Source of the DNA: Deltaproteobacteria bacterium
GTDB lineage: Bacteria; Myxococcota; B64-G9
DNA length: 64,000 nucleotides
Direction: 5' to 3'
Assembly (NCBI GenBank): GCA_019314375.1
Contig: JAFCZJ010000005.1
Location: 1 to 64,000, forward strand
The notes under the pieces are model-generated. The model made no database searches, was not told the origin of the DNA, and saw nothing but the letters and a program-made list of their open reading frames with translations. This document shows, piece by piece, positions 42,855 through 50,722 of this stretch; position 1 is the stretch's first letter, and every line of letters starts with the position of its first letter. A program made the translations under genes and the position numbers.

Positions 42855-44660
42855 TTAGGCCTGCCTGGTCCCCCTTCGTCGAAGGAAAATCATCGCCAAG
42901 AAGAAGAAGGCGAGACCGCCGGTGGGGCTTCCCGCGCCGGCGCAGCCGCAAGATTCTTCGCTCTCCGGCTCCCAGCCCGGAGGGGCACAACCGATTCCCT
43001 CGTAGTCCACCAGACCATCCGGGCAATTGGAGCCGGTCTGGTCGCCCGACGAGCTGCCCGCATCTTCTAATCCGGCGTCTACCTCACCGGCGTCTTCTCC
43101 ACCGGCGTCTACCCCGCCAGCGTCTACCCCACCAGCGTCTACCCCACCGGCGTCTACCCCACCGGCGTCTACCCCACCAGCGTCTACCCCACCAGCGTCT
43201 ACCCCACCAGCGTCCACCCCACCGGCGTCCACCCCACCGGCGTCTACCCCACCAGCGTCCACCCCACCGGCGTCTACCCCACCAGCGTCCACCCCACCGG
43301 CATCCTCGGTGCCTGCGTCAGGAAAACCCCCGTCGAGATCACCTGCGTCCACATCACCACCGTCGGGTTCCGGGGCCTCACAGAAGCTTGAGGGAAGACA
43401 GTAGAAATCGTTGTCATCGATGTCGGCGCAGCATCCGCCAGGGAAATCCGCCAGGCAATCCGACTCGCTCTCACAGGGCTTGGAGCAGAATGAGTCGGTC
43501 GAACTATACAGGCAAGTCAGGGCACCCAGGTTGGGGTTGCAAAAAGGGCCGTCTGAATCATAGGGATTGCCGCAGGGCTCGCCCAGTGCCCCCATGAAAT
43601 CGTAGGTCGTCTGCGTTTGACAGCTTCCAGCACCCGGGGTGAATTCGACTTCGAGGTGGTACAGGCCTGCCTGTTCCACGCCGCTGGAGTTGACGAAAGT
43701 GTCCGCCACCAAATAATAGCGACCGCAGACATCGATGGGCAGATCCAGCATGCTGTCATGCCGAGCAAAACAATCGCGCTCGGCGACATCCCGATACAGA
43801 TGCACGTCGATGTCGACCCCGGTGCCGTCTGTGACCGTCACGAAAAGCTGTCCCGGTTGTTGAATATCGAAGACATAGATGAACTCTCGTCCCGATTCGT
43901 TGGTGCCCGGCATGGCCCCGCAGGCATCCAGCAAGTCGGAAGGCGCATTGAGGGTGTTGCGATCATCGCTATAAGGAAAAGAACTGATAACGATGGGGTT
44001 GCTCAAGGTACCCAGATCGGAGCCGCCGTCGGTGATGTCATCAAAGCGGATTCGGTCGAAGCCGGACACGCCGGACCAACTCGACACCGGGTTGAGCCAG
44101 GTCACCGGCGGCATGGCCTCGAAGTAGCGAAGGCTGCCATCGGGCAGTCGGTCGTAAAACAAAGTAATGTGGTAGCCCGGTTCGTTGAAGGCGTCCCCAG
44201 GCAGCAGATCGTTGTCCGAGGTGAAAACCGAGGTTACTGCCTCAATGGTCCAGGTGCCGTAGTGGCCGGTGTTCCAGACCACGCTCACGTAACCCGAGCA
44301 ATCCACGCCCGTCGTACAACTCGCGACGTCGCCGCCCACCGGCGTGCCCGCCCCGTATCCATTGGCGATTCGTTCATCAAAATCATGCAAAGTCACATAG
44401 CCGCCCCAATCGTAGGGCAAGCCCATGTGATCGCCGATGACGAATTCGCTGGAATAGCCCGACAGGCAACTCGCTTGCAGGTTGTCCGAGTCGCAAGTCC
44501 AGGGATGAAGACAATAAGCCCGAGCCCGGTCGATGACCTCGGCGCGGGAAATGGCTTGGCTGGTGGATGGCCAGAAGGCGACCAAAACCGCCATGAGAAA
44601 TAATGAATGCATCAAAGACTTCAGCAAAGACTTCAGCAAAGACTTCAGCAAAGACTTCAT
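42855..44660 (-). CDS. NlpC/P60-like cysteine hydrolase with VDAGG linker and MYXO-CTERM-like anchor
   Basis: 601 residues. The N-terminus is a run of KSLL units and then a signal peptide ending ALVAFWPSTSQA. Residues about 60-180 have 'GLPYDWGGY', catalytic-type Cys in 'VDCSGYVS' near 118 and His in 'PGYHITLFYD' near 163, the NlpC/P60 layout. A beta-rich domain follows, then a Cys-rich segment ('CESESDCLADFPGGCC'). About 14 VDAGG repeats form a linker near 450-525. The end has a Cys pair (ESCGCAGAG), a hydrophobic helix and RRR, as in MYXO-CTERM anchors. Probably a surface-held peptidoglycan amidase or peptidase. The start overlaps the stop of the propeller gene as ATGA. Confidence 0.78.
   Translation of the reverse strand: MKSLLKSLLKSLLKSLMHSLFLMAVLVAFWPSTSQAISRAEVIDRARAYCLHPWTCDSDNLQASCLSGYSSEFVIGDHMGLPYDWGGYVTLHDFDERIANGYGAGTPVGGDVASCTTGVDCSGYVSVVWNTGHYGTWTIEAVTSVFTSDNDLLPGDAFNEPGYHITLFYDRLPDGSLRYFEAMPPVTWLNPVSSWSGVSGFDRIRFDDITDGGSDLGTLSNPIVISSFPYSDDRNTLNAPSDLLDACGAMPGTNESGREFIYVFDIQQPGQLFVTVTDGTGVDIDVHLYRDVAERDCFARHDSMLDLPIDVCGRYYLVADTFVNSSGVEQAGLYHLEVEFTPGAGSCQTQTTYDFMGALGEPCGNPYDSDGPFCNPNLGALTCLYSSTDSFCSKPCESESDCLADFPGGCCADIDDNDFYCLPSSFCEAPEPDGGDVDAGDLDGGFPDAGTEDAGGVDAGGVDAGGVDAGGVDAGGVDAGGVDAGGVDAGGVDAGGVDAGGVDAGGVDAGGVDAGGVDAGGEDAGEVDAGLEDAGSSSGDQTGSNCPDGLVDYEGIGCAPPGWEPESEESCGCAGAGSPTGGLAFFFLAMIFLRRRGTRQA
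43085..43312. repeat. 15-base coding repeats (VDAGG linker)
   Basis: About 15 tandem in-frame units of the type ACCCCACCAGCGTCT (plus strand) encode the VDAGG linker. Unit-to-unit differences are confined to a few third positions, which suggests recent expansion and likely copy-number variation. Confidence 0.9.
44614..44660. repeat. 12-base repeats at the start of the NlpC/P60-like gene
   Basis: Three full units of AAAGACTTCAGC and one partial unit sit directly after the start codon, encoding KSLLKSLLKSLLKSL on the minus strand. The repeat changes the length and charge of the signal-peptide n-region without changing the frame. Confidence 0.85.
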
Positions 44661-45586
44661 GGCATCCCCCAAGCCCAGACCTGAAGCCCGTCAGCTACCG
44701 GGTGCAGCATCACGCAGCGTTGATCGCGACAGGAGAAGCGACCATAGGGGACATAGAGCCAATCGGAAGCAAGATCGAGACGAGCGCCGACCTGACCATC
44801 CTCAATGCGCACAACAGAACGCCTGACAGTACTCGGGCCGTCGGCCACTTCCAGCTCAAGCAGCAAGTCCTTTCCCATGCAAGGAGATGCAAAACGGACC
44901 GAGCGCAAACCCTCACCCAGGTCAAGCTCAGTCCAACGCTGCCCATCGCCCTCTCTCCCCCGCACCGGCCCCGTCGTGCCTTCCTTCAAGGCGAGCCGCA
45001 CGAGACCATCCTGCTCCAGTCTCAGCCCGCATCCTTGCAAGCTCCCAACCGGTCCATGTCGCCTGTCCAAGCGGACCGCCTTAAGACCCCGAGGCGCATC
45101 AGGCCCCCCAAGCATAAACCGCTCACCAAAGGCGTTTTCCATTTCCACTTCGCCTAAGGGGGTTATGGCCAAACTGCGCACGGTACCCAAATGCAAAGAA
45201 ACCGGCAGGCTGCCCAGATGATCACCATCCGAGTCCAAAACCTCCACAGCCCGAAGATGCCTGCGCCAAAGCGCCACACGTCCGTCCGAGCCCACCGCCA
45301 AAAGATCACAATGTCCCGGCAGTTTGATGCTGCGCAACAAGCGCCCAGATTCGCTAAGCACCTGCACCCGATCGTCCAGGCCATCCAAAATCCAGATCTC
45401 GCCCTCGGGCCCCAAGCTCACCGCCCCCGGCCCCTGCACCGGCCGCCCCTCACCACCCGAATCCAAATAAAACGGTGCCGCGGCCCAAGGCAGTTCAAAA
45501 AGAAGCTCAGCCGACGGAGCAGCCGAAACGGTCCCAAAGCCAGTCAGCAAAAACAAAAGAAATGAAATCCCAAGCGATCGATACAA
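44657..45586 (-). CDS. Secreted six-bladed (NHL-like) beta-propeller protein
   Basis: 309 residues. Signal peptide (MYRSLGISFLLFLLTGFGTVSA). Repeats such as 'GPGAVSLGPEGEIWILDGLDDRV', 'LAVGSDGRVALW' and 'VRSLAITPLGEVEM' have the blade spacing of NHL/SMP-30-like propellers. The start is a TTG with GGGAGGG four to five bases upstream. Its stop overlaps the next gene's ATG as ATGA, so it is coupled with the NlpC/P60-like protein. No catalytic residues are identifiable; probably a periplasmic recognition partner. Confidence 0.68.
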   Translation of the reverse strand: MYRSLGISFLLFLLTGFGTVSAAPSAELLFELPWAAAPFYLDSGGEGRPVQGPGAVSLGPEGEIWILDGLDDRVQVLSESGRLLRSIKLPGHCDLLAVGSDGRVALWRRHLRAVEVLDSDGDHLGSLPVSLHLGTVRSLAITPLGEVEMENAFGERFMLGGPDAPRGLKAVRLDRRHGPVGSLQGCGLRLEQDGLVRLALKEGTTGPVRGREGDGQRWTELDLGEGLRSVRFASPCMGKDLLLELEVADGPSTVRRSVVRIEDGQVGARLDLASDWLYVPYGRFSCRDQRCVMLHPVADGLQVWAWGMP

Positions 45587-45698
45587 AATACCCTCCCAGG
45601 CGAGCTGCGATTCCTACCAAATTCTTATGAAAGAGGCAATGCCAGGAAACGGAGGAACCGCGTTGTCAGATGTGTTCTGCAAAAAAGGATGGGACGCT

Positions 45699-45745
45699 GT
45701 GGGGTTTTCATTATCGAAAGGGTTTGCTTGTCCGTAAACGTCCGA
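45699..45745 (-). pseudogene. Remnant of the 3' end of a PIN toxin gene
   Basis: On the minus strand this stretch encodes 'GRLRTSKPFR' and a TAA stop. It matches the end of the intact PIN gene, 'HGVRINNPFR' with TAA at 47257, and the base similarity continues about 15 bases past the stop. No start, catalytic residues or upstream coding similarity remain nearby. It marks a lost copy of the toxin module or the edge of a duplication. Confidence 0.55.
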
Positions 45746-45834
45746 CCGACCACGTCGAATATGCCCGACACAATGTGGCACTCAACCAATGCCAGTCGCG
45801 GGTGTAGTAAATCGGCGATTGGCGTTGCAAGACA

Positions 45835-46446
45835 TTACCTCCGCCCCCGATTTCTGTCCCGATTTCTCTTGTTGCCTTGTTGGGGATTGGGGTAACCACC
45901 CAGGCGGACAATCTTGAAGACAACTTTCGGAGATAATGCATATGGAGGTCTCAATGTTTCTTTCCATTCTGCCAACAGGATTTGAAGAGGAATTTTTCGG
46001 TACCAAGCATCTGCACATTTCTCGTTACGGACTTTCGGCCCCAGCGATGAGCTAACTCTTTTTTGCTTCAAGAATGCCAAATCTTTGTCCCCCACCAGTA
46101 AGACAACGGCCTGTCCCCAAACTTCATCATCTGAGGTGTCGACCTCTTGTTCCCAACAGCAAGTCATCTTGTACCTGTATGGCGATTTCGCCAACCCGGC
46201 ACCAGGTGTTCGGAAAGGCCCCCCCAAGAGTAATTGGGGACGAGAACAAGGAATTGTTCTTTCAATTATTTTATTCTGATAGCTGTTTTGGTTGAGGGCA
46301 AGCTCCTCAAGGCCTACTACTCCATTCTGATCCAGGCTCACCCTTTCCAAATTGTCCACAACTGCTTCTTGAGCACGAACCTCTTCAGCATCCTGCCTAC
46401 AAGAAACACATAAGACTAGGAAAACCATCGCGGTCTTCAAACCCAT
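45835..46446 (-). CDS. Putative lipoprotein of unknown function
   Basis: 203 residues. The start MGLKTAMVFLVLCVSC has a signal sequence with a Cys at 16 in a weak lipobox. AGGAG lies six bases before the ATG, which decides it over a longer frame to 46530. The body has two Cys-containing segments ('TIPCSRPQLLLGGPF', 'YKMTCCWEQEVD') and a very Arg/Asn-rich tail (PNPQQGNKRNRDRNRGRR). No family recognised. It lies in the toxin-antitoxin island between two module remnants, so it may be horizontally acquired. Confidence 0.55.
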   Translation of the reverse strand: MGLKTAMVFLVLCVSCRQDAEEVRAQEAVVDNLERVSLDQNGVVGLEELALNQNSYQNKIIERTIPCSRPQLLLGGPFRTPGAGLAKSPYRYKMTCCWEQEVDTSDDEVWGQAVVLLVGDKDLAFLKQKRVSSSLGPKVRNEKCADAWYRKIPLQILLAEWKETLRPPYALSPKVVFKIVRLGGYPNPQQGNKRNRDRNRGRR

Positions 46447-46551
46447 TACCAACTCCTGCAATTTGATACGAGCATTCCGACCCCAAAAAGGTGCCATACG
46501 AGTCGTACTATTGTTGGGGTTCTCGGTCACTTCTAGGGATTCTCGACTACC

Positions 46552-47064
46552 TTATTTTTCGGAAGCGACCAATTTCCTTGCGGTCTCGTCGAGGTACCAT
46601 TTCCATCGTTCGAACAGTCGTTTCACGTTTGCCTCTCGGCTCCCAAGATCCGGCCCGTCCATCGGCATGTACCTGACGAACTTCACTATTTGCTCCGGGT
46701 AATCAAAATCTGCGTAAACTTCCTCGACTTTTTGCAAAGGGTCTTGGTGCGCATCACGATTCTCGTAGAGCCACGCCAGTACGAGGTAAAGCCATCTGTT
46801 GCGAATATCATTCTCTGAGCGAGGGGGGTCACCATCCGCAAGTTTGTTGATTGGCCCCATTATTGGATTGTCTTTTTCTGCGCTGGCAAGGTCAACTAAA
46901 GCTGCCGATGGCTGTTCGAGTCCGGCGGCCTGTTCGATGGCTAGCTCGACCGGTGCCCAAGGGTCGAGCAGCTCTTTATCGAGTCCGAAGCGAACCTCTC
47001 GCCAACTCATACGAACCAGCCCCCTGATAAATTCGTATGGGATACTCAAACGCACAATGTCCAT
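46552..47064 (-). CDS. DUF2247-like protein
   Basis: 170 residues, soluble. The opening 'IPYEFIRGLVRMSWREVRFG' with 'DPWAPVELAIEQA' and the later 'DIRNRWLYLVLAWLYENRD' correspond to what I recall of the DUF2247 family, small proteins often found in toxin/immunity or phage-linked loci. GAGGT lies six bases before the ATG. It is alone on this strand between the lipoprotein and the PIN module. An immunity-type role is possible but unproven. Confidence 0.6.
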   Translation of the reverse strand: MDIVRLSIPYEFIRGLVRMSWREVRFGLDKELLDPWAPVELAIEQAAGLEQPSAALVDLASAEKDNPIMGPINKLADGDPPRSENDIRNRWLYLVLAWLYENRDAHQDPLQKVEEVYADFDYPEQIVKFVRYMPMDGPDLGSREANVKRLFERWKWYLDETARKLVASEK

Positions 47065-47169
47065 ATCATCACCTCGTAATTTAGTTCGGTAAGCCGGTTA
47101 TGCTCCCACCAGGAATGAAGCGTTGATGAGTTACAGCGCCACTCGCTTCGAGTATATATTCGAATATCC

Positions 47170-47220
47170 CAGCTCGACTTGGTCTTGCAAAAGTCGCACA
47201 ACGGAAAGACATCCGGTTAG
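47170..47220 (+). pseudogene. Remnant of the 3' end of an MNT nucleotidyltransferase gene
   Basis: The plus strand encodes '[16 protein letters not shown]' and a TAG. The intact MNT gene ends 'LVLQKSHEGKTSD' with TAG at 48805. Base similarity extends into the sequence after both stops ('TTAGGCT' in each). The catalytic GSx10DxD part is missing. It lies head-on to the end of the PIN gene. Confidence 0.6.
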
Positions 47221-47256
47221 GCTGCTGGTCTTCGTTTTTTCATCGTGGGATGTTCA

Positions 47257-47679
47257 TTATCGGAAGGGATTGTTTATCCGGACACCGTGGATGATTTGGC
47301 CGTCGGACATGTCTTCGGACAGCAGCACCTCCGCGCCGCCGCGGACCGCGGCCTGGACGATCATGGAATCCCAGAATGACAGTTTGTAGCGGTTATAGAT
47401 GTCGATGGCCGCCAGTATCGAATCGCCGTCGTTGATGACCACGGTCCACTTGAGCAGGTCCTCGATGACTTGTCTTGCGCTTGCGGATTCTACGGGTTTG
47501 GCGATCTTTCTCGTCAAGGTTGTGAAAAATTCCTGAAGAACCTGCGTGCTGAGAATGCCCATGCCGCTTTCCCACAGCTCCAAGAGGGTATCACGAGCGA
47601 TCTCATTCTTGCGGCCTGCCGAATTGTCATGGGCATACACGAGTACATTCGTGTCCAGAAAGATTCTAGTCCCTTTCAT
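47257..47679 (-). CDS. PIN-domain toxin ribonuclease (VapC-like)
   Basis: 140 residues, normal for the family. Acidic catalytic positions are present: Asp in 'IFLDTNVLVYAHD' near the N-terminus, Glu in 'QVLQEFFTTL', Asp in 'SFWDSMIVQAA' and Asp in 'LLSEDMSDG'. PIN toxins cleave tRNA or rRNA in a Mg-dependent way. The start overlaps the end of the antitoxin gene by 14 bases, the usual coupling. A truncated copy of its 3' end lies at 45699-45745. Confidence 0.88.
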   Translation of the reverse strand: MKGTRIFLDTNVLVYAHDNSAGRKNEIARDTLLELWESGMGILSTQVLQEFFTTLTRKIAKPVESASARQVIEDLLKWTVVINDGDSILAAIDIYNRYKLSFWDSMIVQAAVRGGAEVLLSEDMSDGQIIHGVRINNPFR

Positions 47680-47911
47680 GCAGTTCCTCCCTGGATACCT
47701 TGATCTGCCCCTTTGTGCCGAGATCGAAGGAGTGCATTAATGTGTGCCTGTGCCGTCGGCGTGCTTTGCGATAACCCGAATCCTCTTGGACTCGCTCTTC
47801 GATAGACTCTCGGACGAGCTCGCTCAGTGAAATCTCTTTGCGTGCAGCAAGTATTTTTGCCTTTTTCAACAAGCCCTTGGGCAAAGAAAGGGTCAAATTC
47901 TGCTTTTCCAT
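47666..47911 (-). CDS. Ribbon-helix-helix type antitoxin
   Basis: 81 residues. The N-terminal half ('NLTLSLPKGLLKKAKILAA', 'ISLSELVRESIEER') has the strand-helix-helix plan of RHH DNA-binding antitoxins. The C-terminal half, basic then acidic, would wrap the PIN toxin. GGAGAGGAGG precedes the ATG. A perfect palindrome at 47937-47967 lies just upstream and is the likely autoregulatory operator. Confidence 0.82.
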   Translation of the reverse strand: MEKQNLTLSLPKGLLKKAKILAARKEISLSELVRESIEERVQEDSGYRKARRRHRHTLMHSFDLGTKGQIKVSREELHERD

Positions 47912-47936
47912 GCTTTGTTTTCCTCCTCTCCTGTGT

Positions 47937-47967
47937 CACATTAATATGTGTACCACATATTAATGTG
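47937..47967. promoter_or_regulatory. Perfect palindrome, probable operator of the PIN/RHH operon
   Basis: Arms CACATTAATATGTG and CACATATTAATGTG are exact reverse complements of 14 bases separated by TAC. Each arm is itself nearly palindromic, giving two half-sites. It sits 26 bases upstream of the antitoxin ATG, overlapping where the promoter should lie (TTGAAG lies just upstream on the minus strand). Fits RHH dimer pairs. Confidence 0.75.
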
Positions 47968-48092
47968 ATCTTCAACCACGCCGAACGCTGCCGGTATCAA
48001 ATGAGGCTTCGGCCGACGTACTTGACCCGGCATGTCGGCCTGGATACTGTTTTGGAGAAGACGCGCTTTTGCCCCAAAAAGGACGACGGTCC

Positions 48093-48494
48093 ATGAACGA
48101 AACGCTTTCACTCGAAGCCCTTAAAAAGGCGCTGGCTCAGCTGGAAAAGGGAATCGAACAAGCCGGCCTGAATCCTGGCGACGAGCTGATGCGGGACGGC
48201 GTGATCCAGCGATTCGAATACAGCATGGACATCTGCTGGAAAACCATTCAGCGCTACTTGAAGACCGTCGCTGGAGTGCAAGACTCAGCCATTCGCTCCA
48301 AGAAAGATCTTTTTCGCGAAGCGGCCCGGCTTGCTCTGGTCCAAAGCGCCGAAGCCTGGATCGGTCATTACGAAGCGCGCAACGTAACCTCCCATTCCTA
48401 CAATGCCCGGATGGCGCAACAGGTCTTTGAGCGAGCCCAACTTTTCCTCGTTGACGCAAAGTCCCTGCTTGCCGAATTGCAAAATGACGCTTGA
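48093..48494 (+). CDS. hepT: HEPN-domain protein (HepT/HI0074-like toxin)
   Basis: 133 residues, helical. The sequence 'RNVTSHSY' near residue 96 matches the RX4HXY motif of HEPN RNases/toxins, and 'DGVIQRFEYSMDICWKTIQRYL' is the HI0074-like helix. HEPN/MNT pairs form type VII toxin-antitoxins in which the MNT protein modifies the HEPN Tyr. The ATG at 48093 was chosen over an upstream extension to 48069 that lacks family similarity. The stop overlaps the MNT gene by 11 bases. Confidence 0.85.
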   Translation: MNETLSLEALKKALAQLEKGIEQAGLNPGDELMRDGVIQRFEYSMDICWKTIQRYLKTVAGVQDSAIRSKKDLFREAARLALVQSAEAWIGHYEARNVTSHSYNARMAQQVFERAQLFLVDAKSLLAELQNDA

Positions 48495-48807
48495 CGTCCG
48501 AGCCGATCATCTGGCGATGGTCCAGTCCATCCTCGGCAAACGCATCCCAAACCAGGAGGTCTGGGCCTTTGGTTCCCGGGTGACCGGTGGCGCAAACGCC
48601 GTGTCAGATCTGGATCTGGTCATCATCTCGGATGAGGCCCTCTCCTTTGAAACCCTGGCCGCCCTGCGAGATGATTTCAGCGAATCAAACATCCCCTACA
48701 AGGTCGATGTACTCGATTGGGCCATGACCGATCCGTCTTTCCAAACAATCATCCGCCAACAACACCTGGTCCTGCAAAAGTCCCACGAGGGAAAGACATC
48801 CGATTAG
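48484..48807 (+). CDS. mntA: MNT-domain nucleotidyltransferase antitoxin (MntA/HI0073-like)
   Basis: 107 residues. Exact GSx10DxD motif: 'GSRVTGGANAVSDLDL', with a third carboxylate candidate in 'YKVDVLDW'. In characterised systems this enzyme transfers AMP groups to the HEPN Tyr and blocks its RNase activity. It overlaps hepT by 11 bases, so both are made together. A second 3' end of such a gene is present at 47170-47220. Confidence 0.88.
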   Translation: MTLDVRADHLAMVQSILGKRIPNQEVWAFGSRVTGGANAVSDLDLVIISDEALSFETLAALRDDFSESNIPYKVDVLDWAMTDPSFQTIIRQQHLVLQKSHEGKTSD

Positions 48808-48819
48808 GCTACTACTCCC

Positions 48820-50154
48820 ATGCGCAGACTTTTCCTTTTGCTCCTGCTGTGTTTGACCATGCTGGCCTGCCAGGATAAAAACGATCCGGCCAAGGCGACC
48901 GGAGACAAGACCGCTTCGGCGATTGACGACTTTCCCGTCCCCGAGCAGCGCTTCGCCCAGGCGACGCCGCCTGCCCAGCACAGGCCCTTCACCCCGCCGG
49001 CCAGCGACTTGCCCCTCTATGTTTCAAAGGGTTTCGGTGCCTTGTTCGATATGGGCATGGCCGATCCCCGCGACTGCGCCTATCGGCAGGTGAAGGTGCG
49101 CCTGGCCGACTCGGAGGACGGGGACGCGGGCCTGCACGGCATCCACGCCTGGGTCTACACGCAGCCCAAGACGGGGCCTCGGGCCATCGCCTGGAACGGC
49201 CTGGTCTATCCGACCGAAGAGCTGGGCCCGCCCGCCGACCTGGTGGCCGACGTGGAGGCCATGTTGATACGGGACAGCCAGCCCAGCCCCCATGGGCCCT
49301 ACCGCCGGGGGCTTTTGCTGGAAGACTTCGAAAGCGCGTCCCATGAAGTCTTGCTGCCCGGCCGGGCAGCCCTGCTCCACCGCCTGGGCCGAGGCGAGCT
49401 GGCCCAGCGGGTCTGGGGGCAATGGGCCAAGAGCGTGCGCCCGGACCTCAAAGCAAAAATATTGCTGCCCATGCGCCACGACTTCATGTGGGCTTTGTTC
49501 GTCCGGGGCTTCGGTGCCCACATGCGCGGCGACGACGCCCGGGCCCTGCCCTATCTGCGCCAGTCCCTGGCGGCCTGGAACCATTCGGGCACGACCGTGA
49601 TGGATGATGTCGCCCGGGCCGCCAAGTGGCTGTATCTGGATCAGCGCCGCCGCCAAAAGCAAAAGCCCCACCCCTCGGCTCTAAGCCAGGGACGCCAAGC
49701 CTTTGCCCGCCAGCAGGACTGGATCGACGCCTTGATCGTGGATCTGGAAAACGTGCGGCTTCGCCCCCGGGACGCCTCCCCCCGAGATCCCGTGTGCCTG
49801 GCCCTGCTGGACGAAGGCCCGGCCGCGGTGGAGGCCCTGCTGAAAACCCTGGCCTGGGACCCGCGCCTGACCCGCCTGGTCAAGCGGGAAGGTCCCAGGA
49901 ATTTCCATCGCCGACTTTTTTTCACCCAGGACATCGCCTACGAGCTGCTGGTGCGCATCTTCGACTACAAGGACTTCCCCACCCTGCCCCTCTGGGACGA
50001 CATCTCAAAAAACACCGCGGCCCGCTACCGGGAACAAGCCCGCATCATGGGCGAGTGGTGGAAGCGTTACGGCCTCTTGAGCCCGGTCCAACGCAAGCTG
50101 AAACAATGGGTCGACGAGCTGTCATATTCCGACGTCTTGTTCGGCAGAAGATAG
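48820..50154 (+). CDS. Lipoprotein of unknown function
   Basis: 444 residues. Lipobox TMLAC with Cys at 17. A Pro/Ala-rich linker leads to a soluble region with 'HGIHAWVYTQPKTGPRAIAW' and helical segments including 'RGFGAHMRGDDARALPYLRQ' (TPR-like). No recognised family. The codon use is visibly richer in G and C (CCC, GGC, CTG) than in neighbours, suggesting a different history. There is no clear ribosome-binding site; it starts 13 bases after the MNT stop. Confidence 0.65.
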   Translation: MRRLFLLLLLCLTMLACQDKNDPAKATGDKTASAIDDFPVPEQRFAQATPPAQHRPFTPPASDLPLYVSKGFGALFDMGMADPRDCAYRQVKVRLADSEDGDAGLHGIHAWVYTQPKTGPRAIAWNGLVYPTEELGPPADLVADVEAMLIRDSQPSPHGPYRRGLLLEDFESASHEVLLPGRAALLHRLGRGELAQRVWGQWAKSVRPDLKAKILLPMRHDFMWALFVRGFGAHMRGDDARALPYLRQSLAAWNHSGTTVMDDVARAAKWLYLDQRRRQKQKPHPSALSQGRQAFARQQDWIDALIVDLENVRLRPRDASPRDPVCLALLDEGPAAVEALLKTLAWDPRLTRLVKREGPRNFHRRLFFTQDIAYELLVRIFDYKDFPTLPLWDDISKNTAARYREQARIMGEWWKRYGLLSPVQRKLKQWVDELSYSDVLFGRR

Positions 50155-50266
50155 CTGCGATGCGCGCCAGGCAAATGCGTCTTTTGTGGATCGCTTGATC
50201 GAAATTCCCATGTATCATCGGCGATTTGGGTTTGACATGGATTGGGGCTCGGCATAATCTGCCGCC

Positions 50267-50722
50267 ATGGGCGCAGCCAGCAACAGGCGCCGTTTTTGGG
50301 CCCTTGTTTTCTGTCTTGTGGGCTTGGGTTCGGCCTGTGGAACCGTGGATCCGGGTGAGGTGACTTTGGCCCGACCACAACGGCTGCCGGACCCGGTTCG
50401 TTTTGCTTCTGCTGTTCATCCTGCCTTGACCCAGGATTCAGGCTGCGCCGCGACTGAATGCCATGCGCGTTCGGCTTTGTTTCCTTTGCATACGGCGGAT
50501 GCCTTGCCTTCGGATAGCGAGATTGCGCATCCCTTGGATTTGCCCGAGCCCTTTCGCTCCGATTACTACACGGTCTTGTCGCGGGTGAACTTTGATAACC
50601 CGACGGCCAGTGTTTTGTTTCGCTGGGCGGATGGAGATGAGGCCGACCACCCTGGCGGTGATGCGCTCGACGCCGCAAGCCGACAGATGCTCTTGGATTG
50701 GCTGGCCGGGGTTGGGCCATGA
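50267..50722 (+). CDS. Lipoprotein with cytochrome-like Cx4CH motif
   Basis: 151 residues. Lipobox GLGSAC, Cys at 24. The segment 'FASAVHPALTQDSGCAATECH' resembles myxobacterial/planctomycete cytochrome-c-type modules, but the spacing is Cx4CH instead of CxxCH, so haem attachment is uncertain. The C-terminus ('PGGDALDAASRQMLLDWLAG') also fits that family. No ribosome-binding site is visible. TTGACA lies 35 bases before the ATG with CATAAT after it, so a nearly leaderless transcript is possible. The stop overlaps the next gene as ATGA, placing it first in the second Glt-like operon. Confidence 0.65.
   Translation: MGAASNRRRFWALVFCLVGLGSACGTVDPGEVTLARPQRLPDPVRFASAVHPALTQDSGCAATECHARSALFPLHTADALPSDSEIAHPLDLPEPFRSDYYTVLSRVNFDNPTASVLFRWADGDEADHPGGDALDAASRQMLLDWLAGVGP

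Noticed and set aside
43085-43312. Regular short repeats resembling a CRISPR array
   Set aside because: Units are contiguous 15-mers without spacers and encode the VDAGG linker in frame.
45780-45880. Possible transposase or REP-type remnant
   Set aside because: This stretch is mostly the coding end of the lipoprotein gene and shows no inverted repeats or transposase motif.
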